Assembly (NCBI GenBank): GCA_021166685.1
Contig: JAJPEU010000010.1
Coordinates: forward strand, 248,001 to 312,000
Origin: Sulfurovum sp.
GTDB taxonomy: Bacteria; Campylobacterota; Campylobacteria; Campylobacterales; Sulfurovaceae
Direction of reading: 5' to 3'
Length of the DNA stretch: 64,000 nt
Each line of letters opens with the position of its first letter. Position 1 is the stretch's first letter. The notes under the pieces were generated by a model. It ran no database searches. It worked only from the letters and a program-made list of their open reading frames with translations, and was not told the DNA's origin. This document shows, in pieces, positions 36,203 to 45,783 of this stretch. Both the position numbers and the translations under genes were made by a program.

Positions 36203-37873
36203 TTAGTGTGCCGATGCACCTTCTGCTCCAATACCTGTTTGAGATCTGATATCTTGCGCATCAAATGCTTCTATCTCACGTGCTGCATCATCGCTCTTAT
36301 CGGTAACCGAGAAGAACCAAATCGCTATAAATGCAGCTGTCACAGAGAAAAGTGCCGGGTGCTTATAGGGGAATATAGCCTCAGTATAGCCAAGAACCTC
36401 TACCCAAATAACAGGACTGATAATCAATAAGATAACTGTCGTCAAAAGCCCTATAAATCCGCCAATTACCGCACCGCGTGTCGTCAGTTTTTTCCAGAAC
36501 ATTGCCAAAAAAAGCACAGGGAAGTTCGCTGACGCTGCAATCGCAAACGCAAGTCCAACCAAAAATGCGATATTTTGTTTTTCAAAAGCAATTCCAAGTA
36601 AAATGGCAATCACACCAAGTCCCACCGTTGCCATTTTGGAAACTTTCATCTCTTTGGCTTCATCTACTTTGCCTTTCATGAAAACATTAGCATAAAGGTC
36701 ATGCGAAATAGCTGATGCTCCCGCCAATGTAAGTCCTGCAACCACCGCCAAAATCGTAGCAAATGCCACTGCAGAAATAAAGCCTAAGAAGAAGTTTCCT
36801 CCTACCGCATGCGACAGATGCACTGCTGCCATATTGTTACCGCCCAAGATAGGTGCACCGCCCTCGATGGCCTGCTTGGCAAGATCAAGATATTCAGGGT
36901 TGTTGAGTACCATGACGATAGCCCCAAATCCGATAGTAAACGTAAGAATATAGAAATATCCGATAAAGCCTGTTGCATAGAATACAGATTTTCTCGCTTC
37001 TTTGGCATCGGCAACCGTGAAAAATCTCATCAATATATGAGGCAGTCCGGCAGTTCCCAGCATCAATGCAAGTCCAAGAGAAATCGCAGAAACAGGATCA
37101 GACACCAATCCGCCGGGACTCATAATCGCTTCACCTTTAGGGTGCACCTCTACTGCTTTTGCAAAAAGCGCTTCAAAACTGAAACCAAAATGTGCCAATA
37201 CTGCCAGTGCCATAAACGTAGCTCCCGCAAGCAGCAGACATGCTTTGATGATTTGTACCCAAGTAGTGGCAAGCATTCCCCCAAAGGTCACATACATGAT
37301 CATTAGAGCACCGACAAGCACTACCGCCCATGAGTAAGGAAGTCCAAAAAGAAGCTGTATAAGCTGTCCTGCTCCAACCATTTGAGCGATGAGATACAAT
37401 ACAACCGTAGCAATCGCCCCTGAGGCTGCCATGCTTCTGATAGGTCCTTGTTTAAGTCTGTAAGCAACTACATCTGAAAAAGTATATTTTCCGAGGTTTC
37501 TTAGTCTCTCAGAGACCAAAAATAAAATAACAGGCCAGCCCACCAAGAACCCGATCGAATAGATCAGCCCATCATATCCTGCGCCGTAAACCAGTGCCGA
37601 AATTCCCAAAAAGGAAGCCGCCGACATATAGTCTCCTGCGATCGCCAATCCATTTTGAAATCCTGTAATTCCTCCGCCGGCAGTATAAAAATCTTTAGCG
37701 GTTTTCGTTCTTTTGGCCGCCCAATAGGTAATGCCCAAAGTCCCTGCCACAAAAACTAAAAACATAATAATAGCCGAGACATTCAGAGGCTGCTTTTGCA
37801 CCTCACCCTCTAGCGCGCCCGCTGCAAATACCATGGCCCCCAGTGCCATGAAAGATAGTAAAATTTTCTTCAT
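36203..37873 (-). CDS. actP: Cation/acetate symporter
   Basis: A 556-aa sodium:solute symporter family (SSS) permease of the ActP type, inner membrane, with 13-14 hydrophobic segments after a signal-like start ([18 protein letters not shown]). Family segments include [50 protein letters not shown], visible in short as [10 protein letters not shown], and [18 protein letters not shown]. It imports acetate with a cation. It lies directly after its usual DUF485 partner (10 bases), and upstream of regulator, exonuclease and acs. Confidence 0.92.
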   Translation of the reverse strand: MKKILLSFMALGAMVFAAGALEGEVQKQPLNVSAIIMFLVFVAGTLGITYWAAKRTKTAKDFYTAGGGITGFQNGLAIAGDYMSAASFLGISALVYGAGYDGLIYSIGFLVGWPVILFLVSERLRNLGKYTFSDVVAYRLKQGPIRSMAASGAIATVVLYLIAQMVGAGQLIQLLFGLPYSWAVVLVGALMIMYVTFGGMLATTWVQIIKACLLLAGATFMALAVLAHFGFSFEALFAKAVEVHPKGEAIMSPGGLVSDPVSAISLGLALMLGTAGLPHILMRFFTVADAKEARKSVFYATGFIGYFYILTFTIGFGAIVMVLNNPEYLDLAKQAIEGGAPILGGNNMAAVHLSHAVGGNFFLGFISAVAFATILAVVAGLTLAGASAISHDLYANVFMKGKVDEAKEMKVSKMATVGLGVIAILLGIAFEKQNIAFLVGLAFAIAASANFPVLFLAMFWKKLTTRGAVIGGFIGLLTTVILLIISPVIWVEVLGYTEAIFPYKHPALFSVTAAFIAIWFFSVTDKSDDAAREIEAFDAQDIRSQTGIGAEGASAH

Positions 37874-37883
37874 CTTCGCCCTT

Positions 37884-38192
37884 TTATTTTAATGCCTCTT
37901 TGACTTGACGGCTCAAGTCGTCAAATTCGGTGTTGGCTCTTTTGACATAAACTCCCGTCAAGATAAAAGCAATCACAATAATTCCTACACCTATGGGAAT
38001 ACCCCATGTGGTAACACCAGAGCCCAGCTTAGTGCCAAGCAAACTCGGATCAAATGCGATAACCAAAATAAATCCATAATAAATTACCAGCATAACAATA
38101 GAAAGCGTCCATGCAAAACGGCTTCTTTTTGAAACAAGTTCTTGGTATTTAGGATCGTTTTTGATCTGCTCTACAGTTTCTTTTTTCATCAT
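37884..38192 (-). CDS. DUF485 membrane protein (YjcH-like)
   Basis: A 102-aa inner-membrane protein with two transmembrane helices (about 27-50 and 62-85) and a cytoplasmic charged tail (RQVKEALK). DUF485 proteins are the constant upstream neighbour of actP and are presumed to assist the symporter. ATGATGAAAAAAG start with AAGGAGAAATG upstream. A second in-frame ATG follows immediately. Confidence 0.85.
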   Translation of the reverse strand: MMKKETVEQIKNDPKYQELVSKRSRFAWTLSIVMLVIYYGFILVIAFDPSLLGTKLGSGVTTWGIPIGVGIIVIAFILTGVYVKRANTEFDDLSRQVKEALK

Positions 38193-38201
38193 TTCTCCTT
38201 G

Positions 38202-39536
38202 TTAGAAATTATAGTTTACGATAAAGCGATACTCATCCCAGTCGGTTCCCGGAGCAAAATCTGTCGTAAAATTGGCTCTGAGTTTAAACTCGACATTTTT
38301 CATGGAGTCGGGAATATAAGAGAAGTCAAGCCCGCTCTCTTCTGCTTCCCATGCAGTGCCCGGCTGATACGTGTTATCCGCTCCTATATCATAAGATGTA
38401 TAGTAAGCTGTCGCAACCAACGGCATACCAAGGTCTTTTAGATTATAGGTTGCGGCCGCTTTCCATGCGTCGGTATCGGCAAAGAACATATGTCTGGTTA
38501 CCATTCCTTGCGTAAAGGCCGGCATGCCGCCCCATGGACTGATGATACCGCCGTTTGTTACGGTTGCATCATCTGAGCCTGTGGTTGAAAATGCCACAAA
38601 TCCGCTTAGGGCATTATAGGCTGCGCCTAATTTGGCTCCAAAATAGTTACTGTTTACATCGCCCGCAAGCTCGTCGCCCACTTCGCTTTCATAGATGTAT
38701 TGTGCAGAAGCATTCATTTTTACTGCGCTATTGAGCAGACAATCCCATCCGTAATCTGCCTGAAGATAGAGAGCGTTTAAGATATCATGGGCATAATAAT
38801 CCCATGCCTGAAGCGTCAAACCGGGGATGCCTTTGTAAATCGCAGCCGCAGCCGTTACACCATCAGTATCGGCTCCTGTACCCAGTGCAATCTCGCCCAT
38901 ATCTTCAAATTCACCGCTTAGTCCAAGGCCATCAACCGCCAAACCATATCCATAGCCACTTTGAATACCAAGATTACCTATTCCGTCAGCATAAATATTT
39001 CCGAACGTTCCTACAGTCTCTTTAGTCACATGCGCCAAAATAAGGGTTGTGTCCTTAAGATCTGTGTTGCTGAGCACTGCCGCTTCAAAAAGGTTAGGCA
39101 GCATTCTGGCCTCATCGCTTCCTGCCATCGGCGTATCAAGTCTTTGACGGCCCACTTTGAACGTGGTGTTGTTTCTTTTGTAGTTCATATACAGTTCGCC
39201 CAAGAATGTATACGAATCCAAACCGTCACCAAAAAGCGACGGATCGTAGCTGGTTGCTTCTGTAGAACTGCCGTGGATATCCACTTTGTTTGTAGAATAT
39301 CCTTTGGCGCCGATGCTTAGTCCGTTCCATGGTGCCGTTTCATATCCGAAATATCCGCCCACCGACAAAGAATTTCGGTTGATTGTCGCTCCGGCATTGT
39401 AGGTTCTGTCGATATAGAATGTTCTAAATACCCCCGAAAATTCACCTTCGCTCAAGGCTTCCTCTAGCGTTTCAGCTCCCATAGCACCGCTTGAAAGCAT
39501 TGCTACTGTAACCAAACTTAACGCAATTTTTCTCAT
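38202..39536 (-). CDS. Outer-membrane porin (OprD/major-OMP type)
   Basis: The ATG at 39536, with TTGGAGGAAAAT before it, gives 444 aa with a clean signal peptide (residues 1-21, ending GAMGAET). The mature part has alternating β-strand pattern with many aromatic girdle residues, FSGVFRTFYIDRTYNAG at the front and ends YRFIVNYNF with terminal Phe, as required for outer-membrane insertion. It resembles campylobacterial OprD-family porins. Its position in front of DUF485-actP suggests passage of acetate or other small carboxylates. A perfect palindrome lies in its leader. Confidence 0.8.
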   Translation of the reverse strand: MRKIALSLVTVAMLSSGAMGAETLEEALSEGEFSGVFRTFYIDRTYNAGATINRNSLSVGGYFGYETAPWNGLSIGAKGYSTNKVDIHGSSTEATSYDPSLFGDGLDSYTFLGELYMNYKRNNTTFKVGRQRLDTPMAGSDEARMLPNLFEAAVLSNTDLKDTTLILAHVTKETVGTFGNIYADGIGNLGIQSGYGYGLAVDGLGLSGEFEDMGEIALGTGADTDGVTAAAAIYKGIPGLTLQAWDYYAHDILNALYLQADYGWDCLLNSAVKMNASAQYIYESEVGDELAGDVNSNYFGAKLGAAYNALSGFVAFSTTGSDDATVTNGGIISPWGGMPAFTQGMVTRHMFFADTDAWKAAATYNLKDLGMPLVATAYYTSYDIGADNTYQPGTAWEAEESGLDFSYIPDSMKNVEFKLRANFTTDFAPGTDWDEYRFIVNYNF

Positions 39537-39560
39537 ATTTTCCTCCAAATCAATTTTGAT

Positions 39561-39577
39561 ACACTCATTATGAGTGT
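39561..39577. promoter_or_regulatory. Palindrome in the porin leader, candidate operator
   Basis: A perfect 17-base palindrome, ACACTCAT-T-ATGAGTGT, 24 bases upstream of the porin ATG and between the porin and the response-regulator gene. It may be an operator or a 5'-UTR hairpin near the ribosome-binding site. Confidence 0.5.
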
Positions 39578-39668
39578 TAAAAATAGCATTAACATAGCAT
39601 GAGATAAAAAATAGAAACAAAAAGAAAGTGATGTATAGTTTTGTTACACAAAAAAGGAAACAAGGTGT

Positions 39669-40331
39669 TTATTTGATACGTTTTAGCCTGTATCCAATCC
39701 CTTTAAGGCTCTCTACGATATCTTCCTTGAGAATCTGTCTGACCCTGTGGACTTCTGCTCTGATCGTAGCATTGTCTATATCGTTTCTGTCCCACACATC
39801 ATAGCGCAGCATGTCAAAATCAACGATTTTTTCTATATTTGAAGCCAGCAGTTCTATAATCTGAGCCTGTTTGGGCGTAAGCGTCTGTTCCTCATTGTCA
39901 AAAAAAAGCCGTTTATTTTGCAGATCGTACGCGTACATTTTGCTGATTTTGACATGATTTTTTGACGTAATGTCTGCCATTTTGAGCAAACGGTCTATAT
40001 GCAGCGTAAGCTCTTTAAGATGAAACGGTTTTTTAAGGTAATCATAACATCCCAGCTCGTATGCTTTGCTGATCTGCTCTATTTGGGTGATTGCCGAGAT
40101 AAAGATTGTCGGAATGTATCTTTTGTCATTTTGAAGTTTTTCTAAAAGCGCAAGGCCGTTTATGGAGGGCGTATTGATATCAAGGATCAACAAATCATAC
40201 TCGCTTTGGCTGATCATCTCGTATGCTTCCAGACCGTCTTCGCCCATCTGTACAAGATAGCCCGTTTGCGTCAAATACTCTGCGATAGCGCTTTGGAGCA
40301 TCTTTTCATCTTCAAGCAAAAAAACCTTCAT
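39669..40331 (-). CDS. OmpR-family response regulator
   Basis: A 220-aa two-component regulator. Receiver domain at 1-120 with acidic pocket VFLLEDEKML, phospho-acceptor in LLILDINTPSINGL, and switch/Lys in DYLKKPFHLKEL. The C-terminal winged-helix DNA-binding domain is at about 130-218 (TLTPKQAQIIELLASN...VHRVRQILKEDIVESLKGIGYRLK). It overlaps the kinase gene by 4 bases (ATGA), so the two are translated together. The porin and acetate genes follow on the same strand and are its likely targets. Confidence 0.92.
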   Translation of the reverse strand: MKVFLLEDEKMLQSAIAEYLTQTGYLVQMGEDGLEAYEMISQSEYDLLILDINTPSINGLALLEKLQNDKRYIPTIFISAITQIEQISKAYELGCYDYLKKPFHLKELTLHIDRLLKMADITSKNHVKISKMYAYDLQNKRLFFDNEEQTLTPKQAQIIELLASNIEKIVDFDMLRYDVWDRNDIDNATIRAEVHRVRQILKEDIVESLKGIGYRLKRIK

Positions 40332-41923
40332 GGAGATACCTTTTTAAAATAGTAAGAAAACGTAGTGAGTTTGTCATCTGAATCAACCTCGATCCTGATG
40401 TCCTCTTTTTGGCAGATGGCGCCTACGATCTCAAGGCCCAAACCAAATCCGCCTGCTTTGGTCTCTTCTTGATGAAATGCTTCAAATATCTGCTTTGTGT
40501 CTTCTATTTTTTTGGAATGCGTAGAGCATTTTAAGACGGCTGTATCTTTTTCTTTGTACAGTCTGATCTCTATCTCTGTTGATTTCTTGGCATATTTAAC
40601 GGCATTTGAAAGGTTGTTGTCTATAATACGCTGCAACTCTATTTCGTTAAAATAGATCACAATCCCCTCTTCAATCTCTTCTTGAATTTTATGTCCGTTG
40701 CCTACGGCAATTTCTTCAAAGAATACAATGCGCTCATGCAGGAAGGCAGAAAAATTGATCCAATGCTTCTCGTAAACGATGCGGTCTTTTTTCACCATAT
40801 AGCTGAGATCATCGTAGATATTGGCAATCATCTTGCTTGCCGCTTCTATTTTGGAAAGATAACTGTTTTGTCCGTACTTCATCTTATAGATATCTATATG
40901 CGTCATGATCACGGCTAAAGGCGTATTGATCTCATGGATAGAATGTTTGATAAAGCTGTCTTGCATATTTACCAGCTGCTTGTTATACTCCATCTGTTTT
41001 TGCAGTTTTGCTGTTTTTTCCAAAACCTTTTTTTCCAAAGAGGCATTGAGCTTTTTAAGTTCATAATTTTTTTGGTGCACGGCACTTACCATTTCATTGA
41101 CATATTCAACCAAAATATGAAACTCTTTAAAGTATATCTGTTTTTTATCGATCACCATATAGTGTTCGACAGCTTTTTTGAAAAAATCCCTAAACGTGTC
41201 TATCTCGTTGCGAACAATCCCGTTGATCAATTTCATACCTGCAAACGCCAAACCAAACAAGATCGTAGCGAGCGTCAAAATCTCCATCATGTATTTGATC
41301 AAACGCTCCTTTAGGACGCGTTTTCTTTCCATCATAAGATTTTCGATCTCATCAAGATAAACTCCCGTCCCGACAAGCCAGCCGTACGGCTCAAATCCGG
41401 TCACATAAGAAATTTTTTTTGAAATTTTTTTTGTAACCGGATTATCCCAAAAGTATTCAACATACCCTCCGCCCGTTTTGGCTTTTTTTATAAGCGCGCC
41501 AAGCACATCAAAACCGTTTGCGTTTTCCAGCTGGCTCATTTTTTTGTTAAGATTTTTAGGTTTATTCGGATCGGAGATGTTTGACCCCTCAAGGGTATAG
41601 ATAAAAATATAGCTGCTGCTGTTTTTTTTGCTAAAAAGATGTTCGATGGAACTGACTATCCTCTCTTTGAGCATTTCTTGATCTTGGATTTTGGATCTGT
41701 CGTGTTCGTGCCGAATGTAGTCTAAAACCCGTTTTGCCTCATCTTGGATATGCTGTTTTTGTGCCGTCAAATAGGTTTGACGTAAAAGCACTTCTTCTTG
41801 TTCAAAATCTCTATATTCCTCAAAGATGACAAGAAAAGTGAAAAGGATAGCAAACAGAAAAAGAATTATCACCCCGTACAGGTTGATTGCACTTAGACTG
41901 ATCTTTTGAAAATATATTTTCAT
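40328..41923 (-). CDS. Cache-domain sensor histidine kinase
   Basis: A 531-aa inner-membrane kinase. Transmembrane helix 1 at about 13-33, a periplasmic Cache_2-type ligand domain at about 40-190 (SSYIFIYTLEGSNISDPNKP, GYVEYFWDNP, GWLVGTGVYLDEIE), transmembrane helix 2 at about 210-230, coiled coil, then a HisKA region with phospho-acceptor His in SFIKHSIHEINTPLAVIMTH and an HATPase with NLSNAVKYAKKS and GGFGLGLEIVGAI. Single Cache_2 domains often bind small carboxylates; with acetate genes downstream, acetate or a C2-C4 acid is a reasonable ligand guess. Confidence 0.9.
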   Translation of the reverse strand: MKIYFQKISLSAINLYGVIILFLFAILFTFLVIFEEYRDFEQEEVLLRQTYLTAQKQHIQDEAKRVLDYIRHEHDRSKIQDQEMLKERIVSSIEHLFSKKNSSSYIFIYTLEGSNISDPNKPKNLNKKMSQLENANGFDVLGALIKKAKTGGGYVEYFWDNPVTKKISKKISYVTGFEPYGWLVGTGVYLDEIENLMMERKRVLKERLIKYMMEILTLATILFGLAFAGMKLINGIVRNEIDTFRDFFKKAVEHYMVIDKKQIYFKEFHILVEYVNEMVSAVHQKNYELKKLNASLEKKVLEKTAKLQKQMEYNKQLVNMQDSFIKHSIHEINTPLAVIMTHIDIYKMKYGQNSYLSKIEAASKMIANIYDDLSYMVKKDRIVYEKHWINFSAFLHERIVFFEEIAVGNGHKIQEEIEEGIVIYFNEIELQRIIDNNLSNAVKYAKKSTEIEIRLYKEKDTAVLKCSTHSKKIEDTKQIFEAFHQEETKAGGFGLGLEIVGAICQKEDIRIEVDSDDKLTTFSYYFKKVSP

Positions 41924-41948
41924 TTTCTTTGGGTCGCATCCTGTTTGA

Positions 41949-42980
41949 TCAGATGATGATTTTGTCGACTACGTTCAGCCCAAACCCGCTTAGGCCTACA
42001 AATTCAGTCTCTTTGTTTGTCGTAAGAAGATTGATATTTTTGATGCCGAGATCTTTGAGTATCTGCGCCCCTACGCCAAACTCTTTGGCTTGTTCGTGAG
42101 AAATGGTTTTGGTATCCAGAAAGATCAGCGTTCCTCCGTTGGTCTTAAGGTACTCCATGGCGTTATGCAGAGTGTTGAAACGTTTGTCGTCGAGTATCAG
42201 ATCGATGTCAGAGCCGATATTGTGAAATTTTACATTGGATGTTTCGTGCACCTTATAAAACTGCACAACCGTATGTATCCTCTCAAGATGATCCACATAC
42301 GTCATCTTTTTTACTTTTGTGCCTCTAAGTTCACTCTCTTCTAAAGAGAGACGTTTGATAAGCTGTTCGTTTGCCAATCGATACTCAACGATATCAGAGA
42401 TATAAACAATGGACAGGCTGTGCGCTGCAGAAAAAGTTTTCAGATCATCCATCCGCGCCATCGTACCGTCATCTTTGATGATCTCGCATATCACCGCTGC
42501 GGGCGCCAAACCTGCAAGTTTGCAAAGATCGACCGACCCCTCGGTATGTCCGGTGCGCACCAGCACGCCCCCGTCTTTGGCGATCAAAGGAAAGATATGC
42601 CCCGGACGCACGAAATCCTCAGCAACCGTCAAAGGATGGGCGAGCTTGCAGATACAGTCATCCCTCTCATGCGCAGAGATGCCTGTCGTAGCCGTTTTTG
42701 AATCTATAGAAACAGTAAAAGCTGTTTCATGGTTTGAGACGTTGCGGCTCACCATCGGCACGAGGTCAAGTTTGGCAGCTATTTCATTGGTGATAGGCGC
42801 ACAGATAAGCCCTCTGGCCTCTTTTGCCATAAAGTTCACCATTTGCGGAGTAGAAAATGTGGCAGCATAGACCAGATCCCCTTCGTTTTCGCGATCCTCA
42901 TCATCCATCATAATGACCATCTTGCCATGTTTGATATCCTGGATGGCCTTCTCTACTCTTTTTATCGCCTCTTGTGACAT
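41949..42980 (-). CDS. ribBA: 3,4-dihydroxy-2-butanone-4-phosphate synthase with degenerate GTP cyclohydrolase II domain
   Basis: A 343-aa riboflavin-pathway protein. The N-terminal RibB domain (1-205) is intact: MVIMMDDEDRENEGDLV, FMAKEARGLICAPI, DSKTATTGISAHERD, RPGHIFPLIAKDGGVLVRTGHTEGSVDLCKLAGL. The C-terminal half aligns with RibA by length and position, but the zinc-binding Cys triad (GDxxxSxRCDCGxQL) and the catalytic loop are missing, so GTP cyclohydrolase activity is not expected. This hybrid is known from Helicobacter/Campylobacter relatives. A separate functional RibA should exist elsewhere. Confidence 0.88.
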   Translation of the reverse strand: MSQEAIKRVEKAIQDIKHGKMVIMMDDEDRENEGDLVYAATFSTPQMVNFMAKEARGLICAPITNEIAAKLDLVPMVSRNVSNHETAFTVSIDSKTATTGISAHERDDCICKLAHPLTVAEDFVRPGHIFPLIAKDGGVLVRTGHTEGSVDLCKLAGLAPAAVICEIIKDDGTMARMDDLKTFSAAHSLSIVYISDIVEYRLANEQLIKRLSLEESELRGTKVKKMTYVDHLERIHTVVQFYKVHETSNVKFHNIGSDIDLILDDKRFNTLHNAMEYLKTNGGTLIFLDTKTISHEQAKEFGVGAQILKDLGIKNINLLTTNKETEFVGLSGFGLNVVDKIII

Positions 42981-43150
42981 CTTTTCACATCTCCCCGGTT
43001 TTTACTTGTTTTAAATTGATTATGAAGCAAACATTATACCTTGTTGCACTTGATTTCACAACTTTTATGATTTTTTTACAAATGGGTCTTGACATGTGTG
43101 TATCTTTGGGGTATAATGCCGTCCACATAAGCAGTTAGACTTGTGAAGAT

Positions 43151-43225
43151 TGGGGTATCGCCAAGCGGTAAGGCCTCGGTTTTTGGTACCGATATTCGGG
43201 GGTTCGAATCCCTCTACCCCATCCA
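43151..43225 (+). tRNA. tRNA-Gln (anticodon TTG)
   Basis: Full cloverleaf: acceptor TGGGGTA / TACCCCA, anticodon stem TCGGT / ACCGA around a loop with TTG, T-arm GGTTCGAATCC, and an encoded CCA. Part of a tRNA cluster that marks the left edge of the island. Confidence 0.95.
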
Positions 43226-43260
43226 CTAGGATTTTTCAAATCCTTCTTTTTTTCAATTGT

Positions 43261-43339
<79 letters not shown>

Positions 43340-43407
43340 TATTTTCTTCTGAATATTTTCACTGATCTGAATCTTTTTTTAAGCAAACAATTTACCACAA
43401 CAAATGT

Positions 43408-43484
<77 letters not shown>

Positions 43485-43673
43485 ACAAATTTCATCCCCT
43501 AAAAACCGTTAATATATGTCTCTTAACAAATCATAAATTATTTCTGTAAATACCGAGGGTACACTTTGGGGTACACTTTTGTTATGCACGTTACATTAGA
43601 TCAGGAATTCGTTAAAGAAAAATTGATCTAGATAACTATACTGTTTTTAGTATGTTCTCATGGTATATTTTAT
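43485..43673. other. Left end of island, non-coding
   Basis: No credible gene. It holds a pair of GGGTACACTTT repeats at 43557 and 43569 (12-base pitch) and a 15-codon open frame from 43583 that I do not call as a gene. Confidence 0.5.
43557..43579 (+). repeat. Integrase arm-type-like direct repeats, left
   Basis: Two GGGTACACTTT units at a 12-base pitch. The same pair, GGGTACACTTC and GGGTGCACTTT at the same pitch, lies next to the integrase start at the right end. Position and spacing fit arm-type binding sites of a tyrosine integrase. Confidence 0.5.
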
Positions 43674-44534
43674 CTACTTAGTATTGCTTGGATATTGTTG
43701 ACCATAATATTTACATGCTAAATAACTTGTAATTTCATCTGCAATTAAAGAAGTAAGACTATCATTACTTCCTCCAAACAATCCACCAATTATCTCCTTT
43801 TGTGAAATAAGCTCATCAACTTTTTTGTTGCCGATATAGAACTCTGCTTTCGTTATAAGGGATGATTTGTGATCCTCTGCAGCGGACATACCACCAAATA
43901 TCCACCTACCTAATTGACTGCCCTCTTGTTGGCTCAACAAAGACAATTTTATAATCATACCGTTTCCACTAGAAATTGATAGTCCTTCTAATCGTTGTTG
44001 TACTTTTGATGTAAGGGTTTCAATATTTTTATCACCAGAGCCAACAACGGAGATAGAAGATATTGCACTTCCGTCTAACGGTATGGATACTTTTTTGTTT
44101 TTTTGAAGAATTTGTTTATTGTCTTTTGAAATTTCACTAACTGAACTTTCTTTCAGATGGACCCTTTGAGCTGCAAGCCCCATTGACATATCAGCTTCGT
44201 ATATATATCGTTGATTAGGCTGGAACTGTTTGCACATGAAAGATGAATTTTCATAACCCATTGCAGCTATCCAGTGTCGCCCTGGTGTTAATTCATAATA
44301 TGCATAAGTTTCATGTGCTAATGAGTCAAAAACTTTATTGTCAATATTTATATTTATTGGATGCTGCGTATCTGTATGTATAAATAAGTGAGATTTTTTA
44401 GTATTAGTTCCTTGGATTGTTTTATAGTCGTCTATGTTTGATGTTGCCATTGGTACTGTCGGCAATTTCGGAACACATCCAGTAACAAATAATGCTGCAC
44501 TAGTTGCTGTAATTATTTTTGTAATTGTTTTCAC
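43674..44534 (-). CDS. Island-borne lipoprotein of unknown function
   Basis: The start is best placed at the GTG at 44534, with AGGAAACAA directly before it, giving 286 aa with signal VKTITKIITATSAALFVTGC and lipobox Cys about residue 20. The ORF-track start at 44606 would put 24 extra residues before the signal. The mature protein has a β-rich part (about 50-140, THETYAYYELTPGRHWIAAMGYE-like) and a C-terminal region with SLLSQQEGSQLGRWIFGGMSAAEDHKSSLITKAEF, resembling the DUF4410-like lipoprotein style. Last gene of the island on its left side. Function unknown. Confidence 0.6.
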   Translation of the reverse strand: MKTITKIITATSAALFVTGCVPKLPTVPMATSNIDDYKTIQGTNTKKSHLFIHTDTQHPININIDNKVFDSLAHETYAYYELTPGRHWIAAMGYENSSFMCKQFQPNQRYIYEADMSMGLAAQRVHLKESSVSEISKDNKQILQKNKKVSIPLDGSAISSISVVGSGDKNIETLTSKVQQRLEGLSISSGNGMIIKLSLLSQQEGSQLGRWIFGGMSAAEDHKSSLITKAEFYIGNKKVDELISQKEIIGGLFGGSNDSLTSLIADEITSYLACKYYGQQYPSNTK

Positions 44535-44926
44535 TTGTTTCCTTATTATCTTATTTTTGCAAGTTCTAAAATTATTCATGTAATATAATAGTGAAATGTT
44601 TATCATTTTATGGAGTACTTTATGTATACAAATAATTTAATTTTTATACTGTAGCAATTATACTCATTATGACAGGATTCATCCTCTGCCTCCTTTTAGT
44701 CCCAAATACAGCAAGTAAACAATCAGATGTATCAGCAAAAACAAGATAAAAAAACAAACTATCAACTCCAGCAGATTAACAATAATCTTAATGGAATCCG
44801 GAATGGATATTGATTGAGAAAAGACCTTTAAGAGGTCTTTTTATAACAAAGTAATGCATATAATCATTCGCCAATTTTCTAACAAAAAGCTTCTAATCAA
44901 ATTTGATATGAGGTGTATTCTAAAAG
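44535..44926. other. Intergenic region with possible degraded small ORF
   Basis: On the plus strand there is a short hydrophobic frame (MTGFILCLLLVPNTASKQ..., 26 aa from about 44669) with an alternative upstream start in another frame (MYTNNLIFIL, stop). A one-base frameshift would join them into a roughly 40-aa single-helix protein. A terminator at 44818 follows. I cannot support a gene call. Confidence 0.3.
44818..44843 (+). terminator. Intrinsic terminator
   Basis: AAAAGACCT / AGGTCTTTTT stem with a short TTAAG-type loop and a T-run. It would end a plus-strand transcript from the region at 44600-44800; by symmetry it could also act on the minus strand. Confidence 0.6.
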
Positions 44927-45295
44927 CTATACTCCGTATCTGTAAGCTAGATAAACTCTAACCGTATCGAGTAAAGCTTCTGCATCCTTTCTGTGCTCAA
45001 AGAACGCTATAGGTATTTCATAGCCATGAATACTTAACGGTTTTATCACAACTGCAATGGCATACTTTTCATGAGGTGCTGTAGCACCACCTGGGTCTAT
45101 CTTCATTAAAGTAACACCATCTACAACGTCTGTATCTCTGCAGAAGATGTCCAGTTTCCAGTTTTCTACTAGTATCTTCTGTGTTTGTAAAGCTTTTATC
45201 TTTTGTTTGATTTTGTCTGCTTTGACCACATCATCACCAGTGAGAAGTTCACTAGATCTGGTATAGTCAAACAGTCTGTACTGACGGTACCCCAT
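44927..45295 (-). CDS. Island hypothetical protein
   Basis: A 122-aa soluble protein, last of a five-gene operon. Middle part with MKIDPGGATAPHEKYAIAVVIKPLSIHGYEIPIAFFEHRKDAEALLDTVRVYLAYR, which reads as a small α/β domain. No family recognised. Its ATG overlaps the upstream stop (TGATG, one base), so it is translationally coupled. Confidence 0.6.
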   Translation of the reverse strand: MGYRQYRLFDYTRSSELLTGDDVVKADKIKQKIKALQTQKILVENWKLDIFCRDTDVVDGVTLMKIDPGGATAPHEKYAIAVVIKPLSIHGYEIPIAFFEHRKDAEALLDTVRVYLAYRYGV

Positions 45296-45783
45296 CAGGC
45301 ACTCCTCTGTGCTTCAAGTACATGGATGACATAGTAGTTAATCACTGAGCCAAAGAGAGTCTCAATAGCACGCTTGAGTGCCCTTGTCTCTGCTCTTGCA
45401 TTCATAAAGTGAAGTCCACCATTACCTTTGAGTTCTGAGAACTCGCAGATGCCCATACTGTCTGATTGCCTTCGTATGGAGCCAGTTTCGATACGGAGTG
45501 TCCCTAAAACCTGAGCATACTTCTCGGTTAGCTGTCTATCCTGTATCTTCCAGCTGTAAGAGATGGGTAGAGATGAGAGTATCTTAATGAGTGCATCTCT
45601 TTTTGCTTCCCACACTCCATTGATGTTTACAAAGTCATTTGGGGTGAGAAGTTTGTATGCTTGTACTTTGGTCTGTTTGATAAGTTCATAATCTGTACGA
45701 TTCTTAGCAGCAATCAGGATTTCTCCTGTCTTGCTGTCTATCTCCATAATCTCTGCTCCTGTGCTGATAGTTCTTGTGCTCAT
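45295..45783 (-). CDS. Possible phage-type single-strand annealing protein
   Basis: A 162-aa protein. The segment ELKGNGGLHFMNARAETRALKRAIETLFGSVINYY near the C-terminus recalls the A-x-T/E-R-A-x-x-R-A-x-x pattern seen in Rad52/ERF-like annealing proteins of phages and mobile elements, and the N-terminal half has the short β-rich look of that group. The neighbour is Gp157-like, which often accompanies such recombinases. This is a weak, pattern-based call; it may equally be an unrelated DNA-binding protein. ATGA overlap with the upstream gene. Confidence 0.45.
   Translation of the reverse strand: MSTRTISTGAEIMEIDSKTGEILIAAKNRTDYELIKQTKVQAYKLLTPNDFVNINGVWEAKRDALIKILSSLPISYSWKIQDRQLTEKYAQVLGTLRIETGSIRRQSDSMGICEFSELKGNGGLHFMNARAETRALKRAIETLFGSVINYYVIHVLEAQRSA

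Noticed and set aside
41949-42980. Fully bifunctional RibBA
   Set aside because: The C-terminal half has none of the zinc-binding cysteines of GTP cyclohydrolase II.
43583-43630. 15-codon frame beginning MHVTLDQEFVKEKL
   Set aside because: Very short, no ribosome-binding site, adjacent to arm-type repeats; might be the start of a lost gene but cannot be supported.
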